Assembly: GCF_900129195.1 (NCBI RefSeq)
Contig: NZ_FQUY01000020.1
Location: 1-55,476, forward strand
Source: Desulforamulus putei DSM 12395
GTDB taxonomy: Bacteria > Bacillota > Desulfotomaculia > Desulfotomaculales > Desulfotomaculaceae
Length of the DNA: 55,476 bases
Direction: 5' to 3'
The notes under the pieces were generated by a model. The model searched no databases and had not been told where the DNA came from. It worked only from the letters and a program-made list of their open reading frames with translations. Numbering within the stretch: position 1 is the stretch's first letter; every line of letters begins with the position of its first letter. This document shows, in pieces, positions 18,783 to 27,330 of this stretch. A program made the position numbers and the translations under genes.

Positions 18783-20006
18783 TTAAAACCTTTTATTGCC
18801 CAACCTCTGAATTCTTTCCATGGGGCTAATGATATTGGTAATGCGAACGCCAAAGTTTTCGTTAACCACCACCACTTCCCCGGTGGCCACCAAAGTTCCG
18901 TTTACCAACACTTCCACCGGTTCATCGGCCAGGGCATCCAATTCCACCACTGAACCGGGCGCCATCTTTAATACATCCTTGATGGGGCGTCTCGTTCTGC
19001 CCAGAACAACGCTGACCCGCAGGGGGATATCCAGGATCAAATCCAGGTTCCTTTGCTCCAGGGATCCCAGAGACAAAGGTTTATATTCCGGTTGGGCGGC
19101 GGGTTGCTGCGGCAAAGGCGTCGGGGCCGGCGGGGGGCTGCTCTCCCGGGCTAACATCCCTGCCTCCAACTCCTGCGGGCCGGGTACGCCCGGTGATGCA
19201 ACTTTCGGCTCCTCAGGCTGCGATTCCGGCATGCCCATGATATCCCTTAAAAGAAGATTCGCTTCTTCTTTGGCTGTCTCCACACTCATGATCTGCATGA
19301 TATCGGTATCAACCAGATCACCGATCTTCATATTAAAGGAGACAACTACGATAATGTCCTCGATTGTTTCCGGCGGCTGCGCCAGGGGATCTTCCTTTGT
19401 TTTCAAAAGGTTGGTCTCCGGCGGTGAAATGTTGATGGGCCGGTGGAACATCTGTGACAGGGAGGTGGCGGCGGTGCCAATCATCATGTTCATGGCCTCG
19501 GAGGCGGCACTGATTTCCATCTCTGAGATTTCCTCGGACATGGGGGTGCCGTCTCCCCCCATCATCAGGCTGGCCATGGTGGCAGCGTCATTTAAACGAA
19601 TGACCAGCAAATTATATCCGCTCAGCCCTTCGCTAAAATCAACCTTAATGACCAGATAAGGAACATCAAAGGAAGCAAACAATTCCTTCTTGGTTAGAAT
19701 TCTCACACGGGGGCTGGTGATACTGACCCGCTGGTTTAAAATTTCCGATAAGGTCGTCGAAGCAGACCCCATGGAAATATTGCCGATTTCCCCCAGGGCA
19801 TCCATCTCTTCCGGGGTCATTAAACCGGTTAGATCCAGGTCTTGCAAGCCGTCCCCCGGCGTGTCCGGACTGCCTGCCGGTTCCTCCGGCGGGACTCCGG
19901 CGCCTTCTGCCGCCGCTTCTGTTGCCGATAATGGGTCCTGGTTGCTGCCCATGGTTTGGGCTCTCATTAATGCATCAATTTCTTCCTGGCTTAAAAGTTT
20001 AGACAA
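18783..20006 (-). CDS. fliY: Flagellar motor switch phosphatase FliY (CheC-FliN fusion)
   Basis: 407 residues. The N-terminus MSKLLSQEEIDALMRAQ resembles the FliM CheY-P binding peptide. Two CheC-type phosphatase sites follow, DALGEIGNISMGSA (about residue 70) and ISAASEAMNMMIGTA (about 170), each with E-x-x-N. A Pro-rich linker leads to a C-terminal SpoA/FliN domain (LDLILDIPLRVSVVLGR to the end). It should dephosphorylate CheY-P at the C-ring. The TTG start overlaps the end of fliM by 8 bases. It is the last gene of the super-operon. Confidence 0.95.
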   Translation of the reverse strand: MSKLLSQEEIDALMRAQTMGSNQDPLSATEAAAEGAGVPPEEPAGSPDTPGDGLQDLDLTGLMTPEEMDALGEIGNISMGSASTTLSEILNQRVSITSPRVRILTKKELFASFDVPYLVIKVDFSEGLSGYNLLVIRLNDAATMASLMMGGDGTPMSEEISEMEISAASEAMNMMIGTAATSLSQMFHRPINISPPETNLLKTKEDPLAQPPETIEDIIVVVSFNMKIGDLVDTDIMQIMSVETAKEEANLLLRDIMGMPESQPEEPKVASPGVPGPQELEAGMLARESSPPPAPTPLPQQPAAQPEYKPLSLGSLEQRNLDLILDIPLRVSVVLGRTRRPIKDVLKMAPGSVVELDALADEPVEVLVNGTLVATGEVVVVNENFGVRITNIISPMERIQRLGNKRF

Positions 20007-20991
20007 TTTCCCACGCCTCCTCGGCCAGTGAGGTCACCTGAACTGCCAGACTCTGGCCGACCGTTCCCACTTGGACTTTATATTTAAGCTCATCATCCAC
20101 ATACAAATCAAGGTCCTGGGTATACCCCCTGTTCAGGGGTAATACATCCCCCACCTGAAGCTGCAGGAATTCTTTTACACTGATATCTGCATGTCCTGCC
20201 ACCACGCTGATCTCAACATCAGACTCACCCAGCCAGAACTCCAGCGCCCGCAGGTCCTTCTCTTCCTGCTCGGTCTCCCTGATAAACTGGTTGGCCATGG
20301 TAAATCTGGAAAGTACAGAGTCAAGCAAACTGTAAGGCAGACAGAGATTGATAAGTCCTCGCACCTCCTCTCCCACACCGGCGGAAAAGGTGATCACCGC
20401 TACGATATCGTTGGGCGATATCAACTGGTGCAGGTGCGGGTTGGCATCAATTGATTCCACCTTGGGAGTAATGCTGACAATATCTTTCCAGGTGATGGTT
20501 AAGTGATCCAACAGTCTTTTGATAATACGGTTGGCTACAGAAAGCTCAATATCCGTAAGTTCCCTTACCTTTAAAGGCATTTCGCCGGGACCCCCGAACT
20601 GCAGGTCAATGACAGGAAATAAAAATTGCAGGTTGGTTTCCATCAGGGCTGTCCCTTTCAGGGGCGCTAGGCTGAAGATGGTCATCACCGTCGGAGTGGG
20701 CACTGAATTGATAAACTCTTCATATGTAAATTGCCCTATGGAAGCTACTTCAATGGAAATGGTGGACCTCAGATAACCCGATAAAAAGTTGGAGAGCAGC
20801 CGGGCATAACCCTCGTGTAAGACCTGGAGGGTGCGCAGCTGTTCCTTGGTAAATTTATTCGGCCTGCGGAAATCGTAGAGCTTTAACTTTTTATGCTCCT
20901 TAGCTTCGACCGCCTCCTGTGGTACATCACCTGCCATCAAGGCCGCCAACAGCGAATCTATTTCCCCCTGGCTGAGAACATCCTTGGACAA
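19999..20991 (-). CDS. fliM: Flagellar motor switch protein FliM
   Basis: 330 residues. The N-terminal CheY-P-binding segment is SQGEIDSLLAAL, the middle CheC-like domain includes SGYLRSTISIEVASIGQ and FSLAPLKGTALME, and the C-terminal SpoA domain (VVAGHADISVKEFLQLQVGD) packs with FliN/FliY. The TTG start at 20991 follows AAGGGGGG. FliM and FliY both start with TTG and overlap, suggesting fixed stoichiometry. Confidence 0.96.
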   Translation of the reverse strand: MSKDVLSQGEIDSLLAALMAGDVPQEAVEAKEHKKLKLYDFRRPNKFTKEQLRTLQVLHEGYARLLSNFLSGYLRSTISIEVASIGQFTYEEFINSVPTPTVMTIFSLAPLKGTALMETNLQFLFPVIDLQFGGPGEMPLKVRELTDIELSVANRIIKRLLDHLTITWKDIVSITPKVESIDANPHLHQLISPNDIVAVITFSAGVGEEVRGLINLCLPYSLLDSVLSRFTMANQFIRETEQEEKDLRALEFWLGESDVEISVVAGHADISVKEFLQLQVGDVLPLNRGYTQDLDLYVDDELKYKVQVGTVGQSLAVQVTSLAEEAWEIV

Positions 20992-21029
20992 CTTCTACAC
21001 CCCCCTTAAAACAGGCATTGGCTGGCTCA

Positions 21030-21398
21030 TTACCCTCTGGACAGCACACGCTCGACCGCCTGCAGGATGCGGTCCTGTTGAAAGGGCTTAACGATAAAGT
21101 CCTTGGCGCCGGCCTGAATAGCTTCCATAACCATGGACTGCTGCCCCATGGCGCTGCACATAATGATATTGGCGTTGGGATCCACGGCCCGGATGGCCTT
21201 GACACCCTGAATACCGTCCATTTCAGGCATGGTAATGTCCATGGTCACCAAATCCGGCTTTAATTCCTTATACAGTTGCAGCGCCACAGCGCCGTTTTCC
21301 GCTTCCCCCACCACTTCATAACCGTTTTTGGTGAGTATATTTTTAATCATCATACGCATAAAAGCAGCATCATCCACGATAAGAATACGCTTACTCAT
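21030..21398 (-). CDS. cheY: Chemotaxis response regulator CheY
   Basis: 122 residues, a single receiver domain. The acidic pair is in RILIVDDAAFMR, the phosphoacceptor Asp in LVTMDITMPEMDG, the conserved Ser in IIMCSAMGQQ and the Lys in FIVKPFQQ. The start is the ATG at 21398 with GGGGG upstream; an earlier in-frame start would add eight residues. It sits between cheC and fliM. CheY-P should bind FliM and FliY. Confidence 0.95.
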   Translation of the reverse strand: MSKRILIVDDAAFMRMMIKNILTKNGYEVVGEAENGAVALQLYKELKPDLVTMDITMPEMDGIQGVKAIRAVDPNANIIMCSAMGQQSMVMEAIQAGAKDFIVKPFQQDRILQAVERVLSRG

Positions 21399-21418
21399 TC
21401 TACGAATCCCCCTAATCA

Positions 21419-22036
21419 TTAAAGTGTTAGTCCTAAAGAGTTAAATAGGGTTTGCAGTGAACCCTGGTCGGTGAACAAGAAAAAGTGACCCTTGATTTGC
21501 TCCTGGTTTTCAAACAGCAACGTTTCTATGGTTAAAATGTGTTCCTCGACGTAACCGCCGGCCACCAGCGAGGCACTTAACACGGCGCCCAGCATGTCGG
21601 TGGCAAACATGGGAACGGTAGGAATCATGGTTAATCCGGTCATGCTGCTGATGGCGCTGAGAAAAGAACCTGTTAAAACATTGCCGATTTCTTTTACCAC
21701 CGATTCTCCCATTTCGTCCAGTTCTCTGGTGGTTCCCTTTTCCATGCCCATCAGCATATCCACCAGATTGAATGTACTTTCCAGATTAAATATAAACAGG
21801 ATCTGGCCTGGCACATCCCCGTCCAATCGCAGGCTCACGCAACTCACCACTTCTTCCAGCCCGCCAATCAGGTTCATCACCTCTTCCAACGAAAGGAACC
21901 TGCTCTGGGGAACTGCCATATCGATACGTTTATTGACCATGGTAGCCAGAGCGGTAGCTGCATTACCAAGACCTATATTGCCAATTTCCTTCAGTACGTC
22001 CATATGGGTCTCTGTCAAAACTCGGTTACCGGCCAT
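21419..22036 (-). CDS. cheC: CheY-P phosphatase CheC
   Basis: 205 residues. Both CheC phosphatase helices are present: KEIGNIGLGNAATALA near residue 16 and VVKEIGNVLTGSFLSA near 110, each with E-x-x-N. The protein works with CheD in adaptation, where CheD binding raises its phosphatase activity. Here it lies two genes from cheD. No SpoA domain, which separates it from FliY. Confidence 0.94.
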   Translation of the reverse strand: MAGNRVLTETHMDVLKEIGNIGLGNAATALATMVNKRIDMAVPQSRFLSLEEVMNLIGGLEEVVSCVSLRLDGDVPGQILFIFNLESTFNLVDMLMGMEKGTTRELDEMGESVVKEIGNVLTGSFLSAISSMTGLTMIPTVPMFATDMLGAVLSASLVAGGYVEEHILTIETLLFENQEQIKGHFFLFTDQGSLQTLFNSLGLTL

Positions 22037-22068
22037 TTCATCCCATCCTTTCAGCCACCGTCAACTGA

Positions 22069-22839
22069 TTATTTTTTTCGGTAGAAACACGGAGAAACCT
22101 TTTCAAAGCCCATTTCTGCATAATTAAAGATCGTTTCACTGCCGCCGATAAACAAGTACCCTCCGGGGTTCAAAGATTGAGCAAATTTGAAGTTCACCTT
22201 ATCCTGGGCTTCCCGGGTAAAATAGATGGTCACATTTCTACAGGCAATCAAATCGTATCCTCTAGGATAATTATCGGCCAGCAGGTTATGCTGCTTAAAG
22301 GAAACTTTCGATTTTATTTTACCGGAGATGTGATATTTCCCCTGTTCGAGGGTAAAATATTTGGCCAGCCGTTCCTTTGACACATTTCTTACGGCATCCG
22401 CACCGTAGCTGCCCACCGCCGCCGCCTGCAGGATGGTGTTATCGATATCCGTGGCATCGATTTGATGCCTTTTCCCGGGAGATATCTCTTCCAGAATGAT
22501 AGCAATGGTATAGGGCTCACACCCGTTGGAACAGGCCGCACTCCAGATTTTCAGACTGCCCCTTTTCTGTATCAACTCCGGTAATACTTTGGATTCCAAG
22601 GTTTGAAACATTTTAACATCCCGAAAGAATTCCGAGACATTGATGGTGAGATAGTCCAAAAACTCATGCCAGGCATTTCGGTTGCTGTTCAAGTAGTTAA
22701 AGAAAACCTGATAATCCGCATACTGCTTGCGGGTTAATAAATTATCCAAACGTCTTTTCAGCTGGTTCTCTTTATAACTGTTAAGATCCAAACCAAAGGT
22801 TTGATAAACCCTCTCCTTAAAACGTTCAAAATCTGTCAT
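22069..22839 (-). CDS. cheR: Chemoreceptor glutamate methyltransferase CheR
   Basis: 256 residues. The N-terminal helical domain is followed by a SAM-binding domain: WSAACSNGCEPYTIAIILEE near residue 118 (the usual GEEPYS reads GCEPYT), DIDNTILQAA, and CRNVTIYFTREAQ near 205. Methylates chemoreceptor glutamates. The gene lies between cheD and cheC. No receptor genes are in the window. Confidence 0.94.
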   Translation of the reverse strand: MTDFERFKERVYQTFGLDLNSYKENQLKRRLDNLLTRKQYADYQVFFNYLNSNRNAWHEFLDYLTINVSEFFRDVKMFQTLESKVLPELIQKRGSLKIWSAACSNGCEPYTIAIILEEISPGKRHQIDATDIDNTILQAAAVGSYGADAVRNVSKERLAKYFTLEQGKYHISGKIKSKVSFKQHNLLADNYPRGYDLIACRNVTIYFTREAQDKVNFKFAQSLNPGGYLFIGGSETIFNYAEMGFEKVSPCFYRKK

Positions 22840-22840
22840 T

Positions 22841-23341
22841 TTATATCACCTTTATGGGAGATCCGATTGTTCGTATCGTTACCTGCCCGTTGGAAGTATC
22901 AAAGATCATGGTGCGGCCCCGGTTACCGCCCAGTTCTTCGGCCAAGATGCGGATCCCTAGTCTGCTTAAGATTTCACGGGCCATGGCTGCGTTTCGCTGC
23001 CCGATGTTTAACACAAATTTCTCGTCCAGACCCGAGAACATCTGGGCACCCCCTGCCAGTTTAGCAGTTAACCGGCTCGGGTTCCCACCTTTGCGTTTAA
23101 TCTCTTCGATCATAAGCGGAATCCCTGTATCCGCAAACTTTGCGGGTTTGGTTACATTGTTAAATTGGGTACTGTCGGGAAGCATGATGTGTAAAAGCCC
23201 CCCTACCTTGGCAACAGGATCGTACAGCGCCACCCCAACACAGGAACCCAGACCCAGGGTTATCAGTCGATGGGGGGATGATGCCACCTTGTAATCGGCG
23301 ATGCCCACTTGGATTTCCGCATTTCCCTTTGACAGCTCCAT
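22841..23341 (-). CDS. cheD: Chemoreceptor glutamine deamidase CheD
   Basis: 166 residues. The catalytic Cys is in ITLGLGSCVGVALYDP (about residue 33) and the His in GGLLHIMLPDS (about 51), with a conserved Thr region after it. Deamidates receptor Gln residues and activates CheC. Its start ATG at 23341 lies 60 bases after flgG; its end is one base from the cheR start. Confidence 0.95.
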   Translation of the reverse strand: MELSKGNAEIQVGIADYKVASSPHRLITLGLGSCVGVALYDPVAKVGGLLHIMLPDSTQFNNVTKPAKFADTGIPLMIEEIKRKGGNPSRLTAKLAGGAQMFSGLDEKFVLNIGQRNAAMAREILSRLGIRILAEELGGNRGRTMIFDTSNGQVTIRTIGSPIKVI

Positions 23342-23401
23342 GTCTGCCCCCCTTAAGGTTATGATATCATGCAGTTTCTTTATATTTAAGGTAAATTCAC
23401 C

Positions 23402-24205
23402 TTATTTTCGCAAATTATTTGCTCTGTCCCACATTTCATCGGCGGTCTGGATGGTGCGGGAATTGGCGGCATAGGCTCGCTGAGCCTCAATCATGCCGAT
23501 CATTTCCACTGCCAGATCCACATTGGAGCGTTCCAAATAACCAGACCGTATGTACCCAATGCCCTCTTCGCCGGGTGTTCCGGAGGTTGCCTCCCCGCTG
23601 GCTGCCGTTGGCATATACAGGTTGTTCCCTTTGCTCAGCAGATTGGCCGGAGCCGGAAACGTATATAACTGAATGGTACCCACGGGATCAGTATCAATTG
23701 AACCGTCTTTTTTGATGCCGTAGACGTTACCCTTCTCATCCACTTTATATGATTGGTATTCTTCCGGATTCAGCTCGCCGTCCCAATCCAGCTTATAACC
23801 GCTTGCATTGACCAGAACCGGTTCGTCGTCGACGGTGGTGATGTAAAAGGACCCGTCTCTGGTGTAGTATTCTTTGTCATCCTCCCCTGTGACAGGTATC
23901 ACCTTGAAAAATCCCTGCCCTTCGATGGCTAAATCCAGGTCGCGTCCGGTTTGCAATAAGTCACCCTGGTCAAAGATCCTGGCAATGGAAACCGTCCTAA
24001 CGCCGGATCCTCCTTCCGGTCTGGGATCAGAGGCGGTTGGAATACCCTCATCCCCCAGGGCTTGCCGGACCATATCGGCAAAATTGACCCTGCTTTTTTT
24101 AAAGCCGGTGGTATTGATATTGGCAATGTTATTACCAATGGTATCAAGCTTTAACTGGTGTGCCCGCATGCCGGAGGCCCCGCTGGCCAGGGTCTTAATA
24201 ATCAT
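23402..24205 (-). CDS. flgG: Flagellar distal rod protein FlgG (FlhP-like)
   Basis: 267 residues from the ATG at 24205. The N-terminal rod motif is LDTIGNNIANINTTGFKKSR. The C-terminal FlgG-type end SRTIQTADEMWDRANNLRK is strongly conserved. The middle domain (DLDLAIEGQGFF; YYTRDGSFYI) matches FlgF/FlgG/FlgE. In Bacillus subtilis the equivalent pair is flhO-flhP outside the main operon; here the pair lies directly downstream of the sigma factor gene. Confidence 0.9.
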   Translation of the reverse strand: MIIKTLASGASGMRAHQLKLDTIGNNIANINTTGFKKSRVNFADMVRQALGDEGIPTASDPRPEGGSGVRTVSIARIFDQGDLLQTGRDLDLAIEGQGFFKVIPVTGEDDKEYYTRDGSFYITTVDDEPVLVNASGYKLDWDGELNPEEYQSYKVDEKGNVYGIKKDGSIDTDPVGTIQLYTFPAPANLLSKGNNLYMPTAASGEATSGTPGEEGIGYIRSGYLERSNVDLAVEMIGMIEAQRAYAANSRTIQTADEMWDRANNLRK

Positions 24206-24243
24206 TTCATCACCCACTTATTTAAATTTTTTCAAATACGCAA

Positions 24244-25017
24244 TTACTTCACGCGCCCTACCTGATTGATGGCTTTATCCAGCAGTTCATCGTTCACTTG
24301 TACCAATTTCTGACTGGATTCGTAAATACGGGCCACAGGGATGATATCAATCATTTCCTGTACCGGGTCCACGTTGGATTTTTCCAGCCACCCCTGCAGC
24401 ACCGTGGTATTGGTAGCCGGTTCAGCAGTCCCGTCGGGGTCAACAAAATAATTGCCGTCCGTCTTTTTAAGCAATGCAGGGTCCGCAAACTCAACAATCC
24501 GGAGTTTATCCACTTCCTCGGCTTCTTTTCCCTCCCCTGCGAAAATGGCGCCATCCTCCCGTATAACCAGGTGTTCCGGATCTTCAACGGTAATGGGACC
24601 TCCTTCGCCCAGTACCCGATATCCTTCACTGGTTAAAAGATTGCCTTCGGCATCCACCTGGAAGGAGCCGTCCCGGGTATAGAATTGTTCGCCGCTGTCA
24701 TTCTCCACCGCAAAGAACCCTTTGCCCTCCAGCGCCACATCGGTGGGGTTCCCCGTTTCCGTCAGGGGGCCGGGCTTAAAATCAATATGAACCTGCGTTA
24801 TCATATTGCCCAGATTTCCCTGGCCGATGGGCTGCCGCTTGCCGCCGGGACCGTTGGCCTCCAATGCCAGCTGCAGGGTTTCGGAAAACCGGTTTTCCAG
24901 CACGTTATTCTTCTTGTACCCGGGTGTGGCCAGGTTCGCCAGGTTATTTGAGATATTATTCAATTTCGCCTGTTGAACATCCAGGCTGTTCATGGCGATA
25001 TAGAGCCCGCGTAGCAT
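24244..25017 (-). CDS. flgF: Flagellar proximal-rod type protein FlgF (FlhO-like)
   Basis: 257 residues from the ATG at 25017, chosen for its GGAGG ribosome-binding site; a longer reading would run back into the sigma-factor gene. It begins MLRGLYIAMNSLDVQQ and has SNNLANLATPGYKK, the rod signature, then DVALEGKGFFAV and FYTRDGSFQVD. The C-terminus differs from FlgG. FlgF versus a second FlgG cannot be settled by inspection. Confidence 0.85.
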   Translation of the reverse strand: MLRGLYIAMNSLDVQQAKLNNISNNLANLATPGYKKNNVLENRFSETLQLALEANGPGGKRQPIGQGNLGNMITQVHIDFKPGPLTETGNPTDVALEGKGFFAVENDSGEQFYTRDGSFQVDAEGNLLTSEGYRVLGEGGPITVEDPEHLVIREDGAIFAGEGKEAEEVDKLRIVEFADPALLKKTDGNYFVDPDGTAEPATNTTVLQGWLEKSNVDPVQEMIDIIPVARIYESSQKLVQVNDELLDKAINQVGRVK

Positions 25018-25031
25018 GTCCTTCCCTCCAA

Positions 25032-25787
25032 CTAACGATTTAACATATCCTGCAGGGTCTTCCGTAATTTTTTCATCACCTGGGTATGCAGCTGGCAAAC
25101 CCTGGATTCCGATACCTCCAACACATGACCGATTTCCTTTAAGGTTAAACCTTCCCAGTAGTACAGCGACAGGATGAGCTTATCCCTTTCTCCCAGCTTC
25201 TCAATGGCCAGTGTCAAAAGCTTTTTGTTTTCCTTTTCTTCTACAATACTCAGGGGATCCGGGCTGTTGATGTCCTCCACGGTTTCCAGCTTGCTCATGG
25301 CGCTGCCGTCATGGCCGGCCATTTCCTCATCCAGTGATTGAAAATACATCCGGTTGGCCTGCCAAATCAATTGATGCAGTTCCTCCAGGGAAATACCCAT
25401 TTCCTTTGCCAGTAATTCATCGGAAACAGCTTTCCCTTTTTCTCTTTCCAGGCGCTCCCGGGTACTTTTCAGAACCTGAAACTTTTGCCAGGTGGTCCGG
25501 GGCAGCCAATTCTGCCGACGTACTTCATCCAGCATCGCCCCCCGGATCCGGTGATAGGCATAGGAATCAAAGCTGTTGCCCATGGCGGGATCAAATTTAT
25601 CCAGAGCTTCCATAAGTCCGATGACCCCGTAGCTCTCCAGATCCTCCCTTTGAATAAAGGAGGGCAGCTTGACTGCCACGCGGCCGGCCAGATGCTTGAC
25701 CAGGGGCAGGTAGTGAAGGATTAGTTGCCGCCTGGCTTCCTCATCCCGGGTTTGTATAAACTTTTCCCAAGCCAGATTTATCGACAT
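25032..25787 (-). CDS. sigD: Flagellar RNA polymerase sigma factor (FliA/WhiG/SigD family)
   Basis: 251 residues from the ATG at 25787 with GGAAGTGG upstream. Region 2 includes YGVIGLMEALDKFDP and FDSYAYHRIRGAMLDEVRRQ followed by WLPRT, typical of sigma-28. Region 4 has LTLKEIGHVLEVSESRVCQ. It should direct late flagellar genes such as the fliD and fliW promoters at 49052-49127. No anti-sigma FlgM gene is in the window. Confidence 0.95.
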   Translation of the reverse strand: MSINLAWEKFIQTRDEEARRQLILHYLPLVKHLAGRVAVKLPSFIQREDLESYGVIGLMEALDKFDPAMGNSFDSYAYHRIRGAMLDEVRRQNWLPRTTWQKFQVLKSTRERLEREKGKAVSDELLAKEMGISLEELHQLIWQANRMYFQSLDEEMAGHDGSAMSKLETVEDINSPDPLSIVEEKENKKLLTLAIEKLGERDKLILSLYYWEGLTLKEIGHVLEVSESRVCQLHTQVMKKLRKTLQDMLNR

Positions 25788-25802
25788 GCTACCCACTTCC
25801 AG

Positions 25803-26465
25803 TTACTGTCTGCGTTTTATCTCCGCCATACGTTCAAAAACAAAAGCCATAATCAAATCCTGCTGGGCCGGTCTGATATCCAAAAATTTGAATCCCACAT
25901 GATACACCTTTGTATCTTCAGCAACCAGCTGGCATCGAACAGCCTGGGCCTGTAACTTAAATTCCTGCTGTTTTTTCTTGGTCTTTATATTCAGCGTAAA
26001 GGTTAACAGAACCATGGTTCCTTTGTAAATGGGCTCCTTAACGGCTACCTTCATTCCACCGCCGCTTATATCAACGGTGTAAGCTTTTTTGATAGTAGCT
26101 GTATCCTTTTCATGATGCGGAGCATACTGCACCTCGATCATTACAGGCACCCGGACAAACTCCCGCATTTGAATTCTTTTAATGTCCGAATCCAGGGGGT
26201 GTTTTAATATATACATGGGGAGCCTGTCCTGCTCCATTTTCCTGCCGATGGCTTCGGTAACAAAGACATAGGCGCTGTCTTCCCCAATGTATTTCACATT
26301 GACCCGCTGCCCGCGGCTCAGCACCAGCGGTCGATTACCGGCATAGGGGATGGGTATGTAAATGCCCCCGGCGTCAATGTCATAAACCGAACTGACGTAC
26401 TGTTCGTTCTCATCCATAGGAAAAACAGTAACCTTCTGACCTACTTTTAGCTTTTCTACTATCAC
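25803..26465 (-). CDS. YcgR/PilZ-type c-di-GMP-binding flagellar brake protein
   Basis: 220 residues from a GTG at 26465 with AAGGGAG seven bases upstream. The N-terminal YcgR-like domain is followed by a PilZ domain with the RxxxR motif in IQMREFVRVPV (about residue 115) and D-x-S-x-x-G in YTVDISGGGMKVAV (about 150). These bind c-di-GMP, and such proteins slow the motor. It lies between flhG and the sigma factor, which links second-messenger control to motility. Confidence 0.9.
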   Translation of the reverse strand: MIVEKLKVGQKVTVFPMDENEQYVSSVYDIDAGGIYIPIPYAGNRPLVLSRGQRVNVKYIGEDSAYVFVTEAIGRKMEQDRLPMYILKHPLDSDIKRIQMREFVRVPVMIEVQYAPHHEKDTATIKKAYTVDISGGGMKVAVKEPIYKGTMVLLTFTLNIKTKKKQQEFKLQAQAVRCQLVAEDTKVYHVGFKFLDIRPAQQDLIMAFVFERMAEIKRRQ

Positions 26466-26478
26466 GCCCTCAGCTCCC

Positions 26479-27330
26479 TTACCCAAACAAACGCATTAGC
26501 TTACCGAAAAAACCTTGCAGTCCCAGGGGCTCTTCCTCCCTGCCTGAAATCAAGCGGTTGGCGATTTTTGCCAAATTCTGTGACGCCGGGGTGGATGGGG
26601 CCATCTTGACAAAAGGCTGCTGCTGCTTGACGGCCTGCACCACCGTGCTGTCTTCCGGCAGGTACCCCAGGTTGATCAAACGAACTTGCAAAAACTGACC
26701 TGTGGTTGTTTCCATAGAGCGATAGGTCCGCCAGGCTTCCTTTTCGTCCATGGCACGGTTCACAACAACCATTATTTCGTTATGAACATTATATTTTGAA
26801 AGAACCTTAATTAACCCATAGGCATCCGTAAGGGAGGTGGGCTCCGGCGTGATCACCACCACCACTTCGTGAGCCGCCGCCACAAATCCCAACACCGTCT
26901 TGGAGATACCGGCGCCGGTATCCACCAGCACAAAGTCAAAGTTGCGGTCCAGTTCCTGCAGTCCCCGCCCCAGCCGCTTTCTCGCCTGATAATCCAGGTT
27001 GGCCAGTTCCACAAATCCGGATCCACCGGAAATAATTTGTATGCCCGGAGGAGAAGCCGCCAGAATTTCGTCCATGCTTTTGCCCTTAAACAGGTAGTCG
27101 TACAGGGTGTATTGGGGCACGATGCCCAGCAACACCTCGGCGTTTGCCATACCCAGGTCGGCATCAAAAATTGCTACCCGGTAACCACGGCGATTTAATT
27201 CAACGGCCAGATTTACCACCAGGTTGGTTTTGCCGACACCGCCCTTGCCGCTGGTTACGGCGATAACTCTGGCCCCGGAGTCACTTCGCTTGTTGACTGT
27301 TTGAAGGAAGTTATGATTCGGACTCCTCAT
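26479..27330 (-). CDS. flhG: MinD-like ATPase FlhG (YlxH), flagellar number regulator
   Basis: 283 residues from the ATG at 27330 (AGGAG 11 bases upstream). The deviant Walker A is TSGKGGVGKTNLVVNLA, followed by AIFDADLGMANAEVLLG and VLVDTGAGIS. The C-terminal amphipathic tail (LQGFFGKLMRLFG) probably binds membrane. FlhG stimulates FlhF GTPase and sets flagellar number and placement. It overlaps the end of flhF by 20 bases. Confidence 0.94.
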   Translation of the reverse strand: MRSPNHNFLQTVNKRSDSGARVIAVTSGKGGVGKTNLVVNLAVELNRRGYRVAIFDADLGMANAEVLLGIVPQYTLYDYLFKGKSMDEILAASPPGIQIISGGSGFVELANLDYQARKRLGRGLQELDRNFDFVLVDTGAGISKTVLGFVAAAHEVVVVITPEPTSLTDAYGLIKVLSKYNVHNEIMVVVNRAMDEKEAWRTYRSMETTTGQFLQVRLINLGYLPEDSTVVQAVKQQQPFVKMAPSTPASQNLAKIANRLISGREEEPLGLQGFFGKLMRLFG

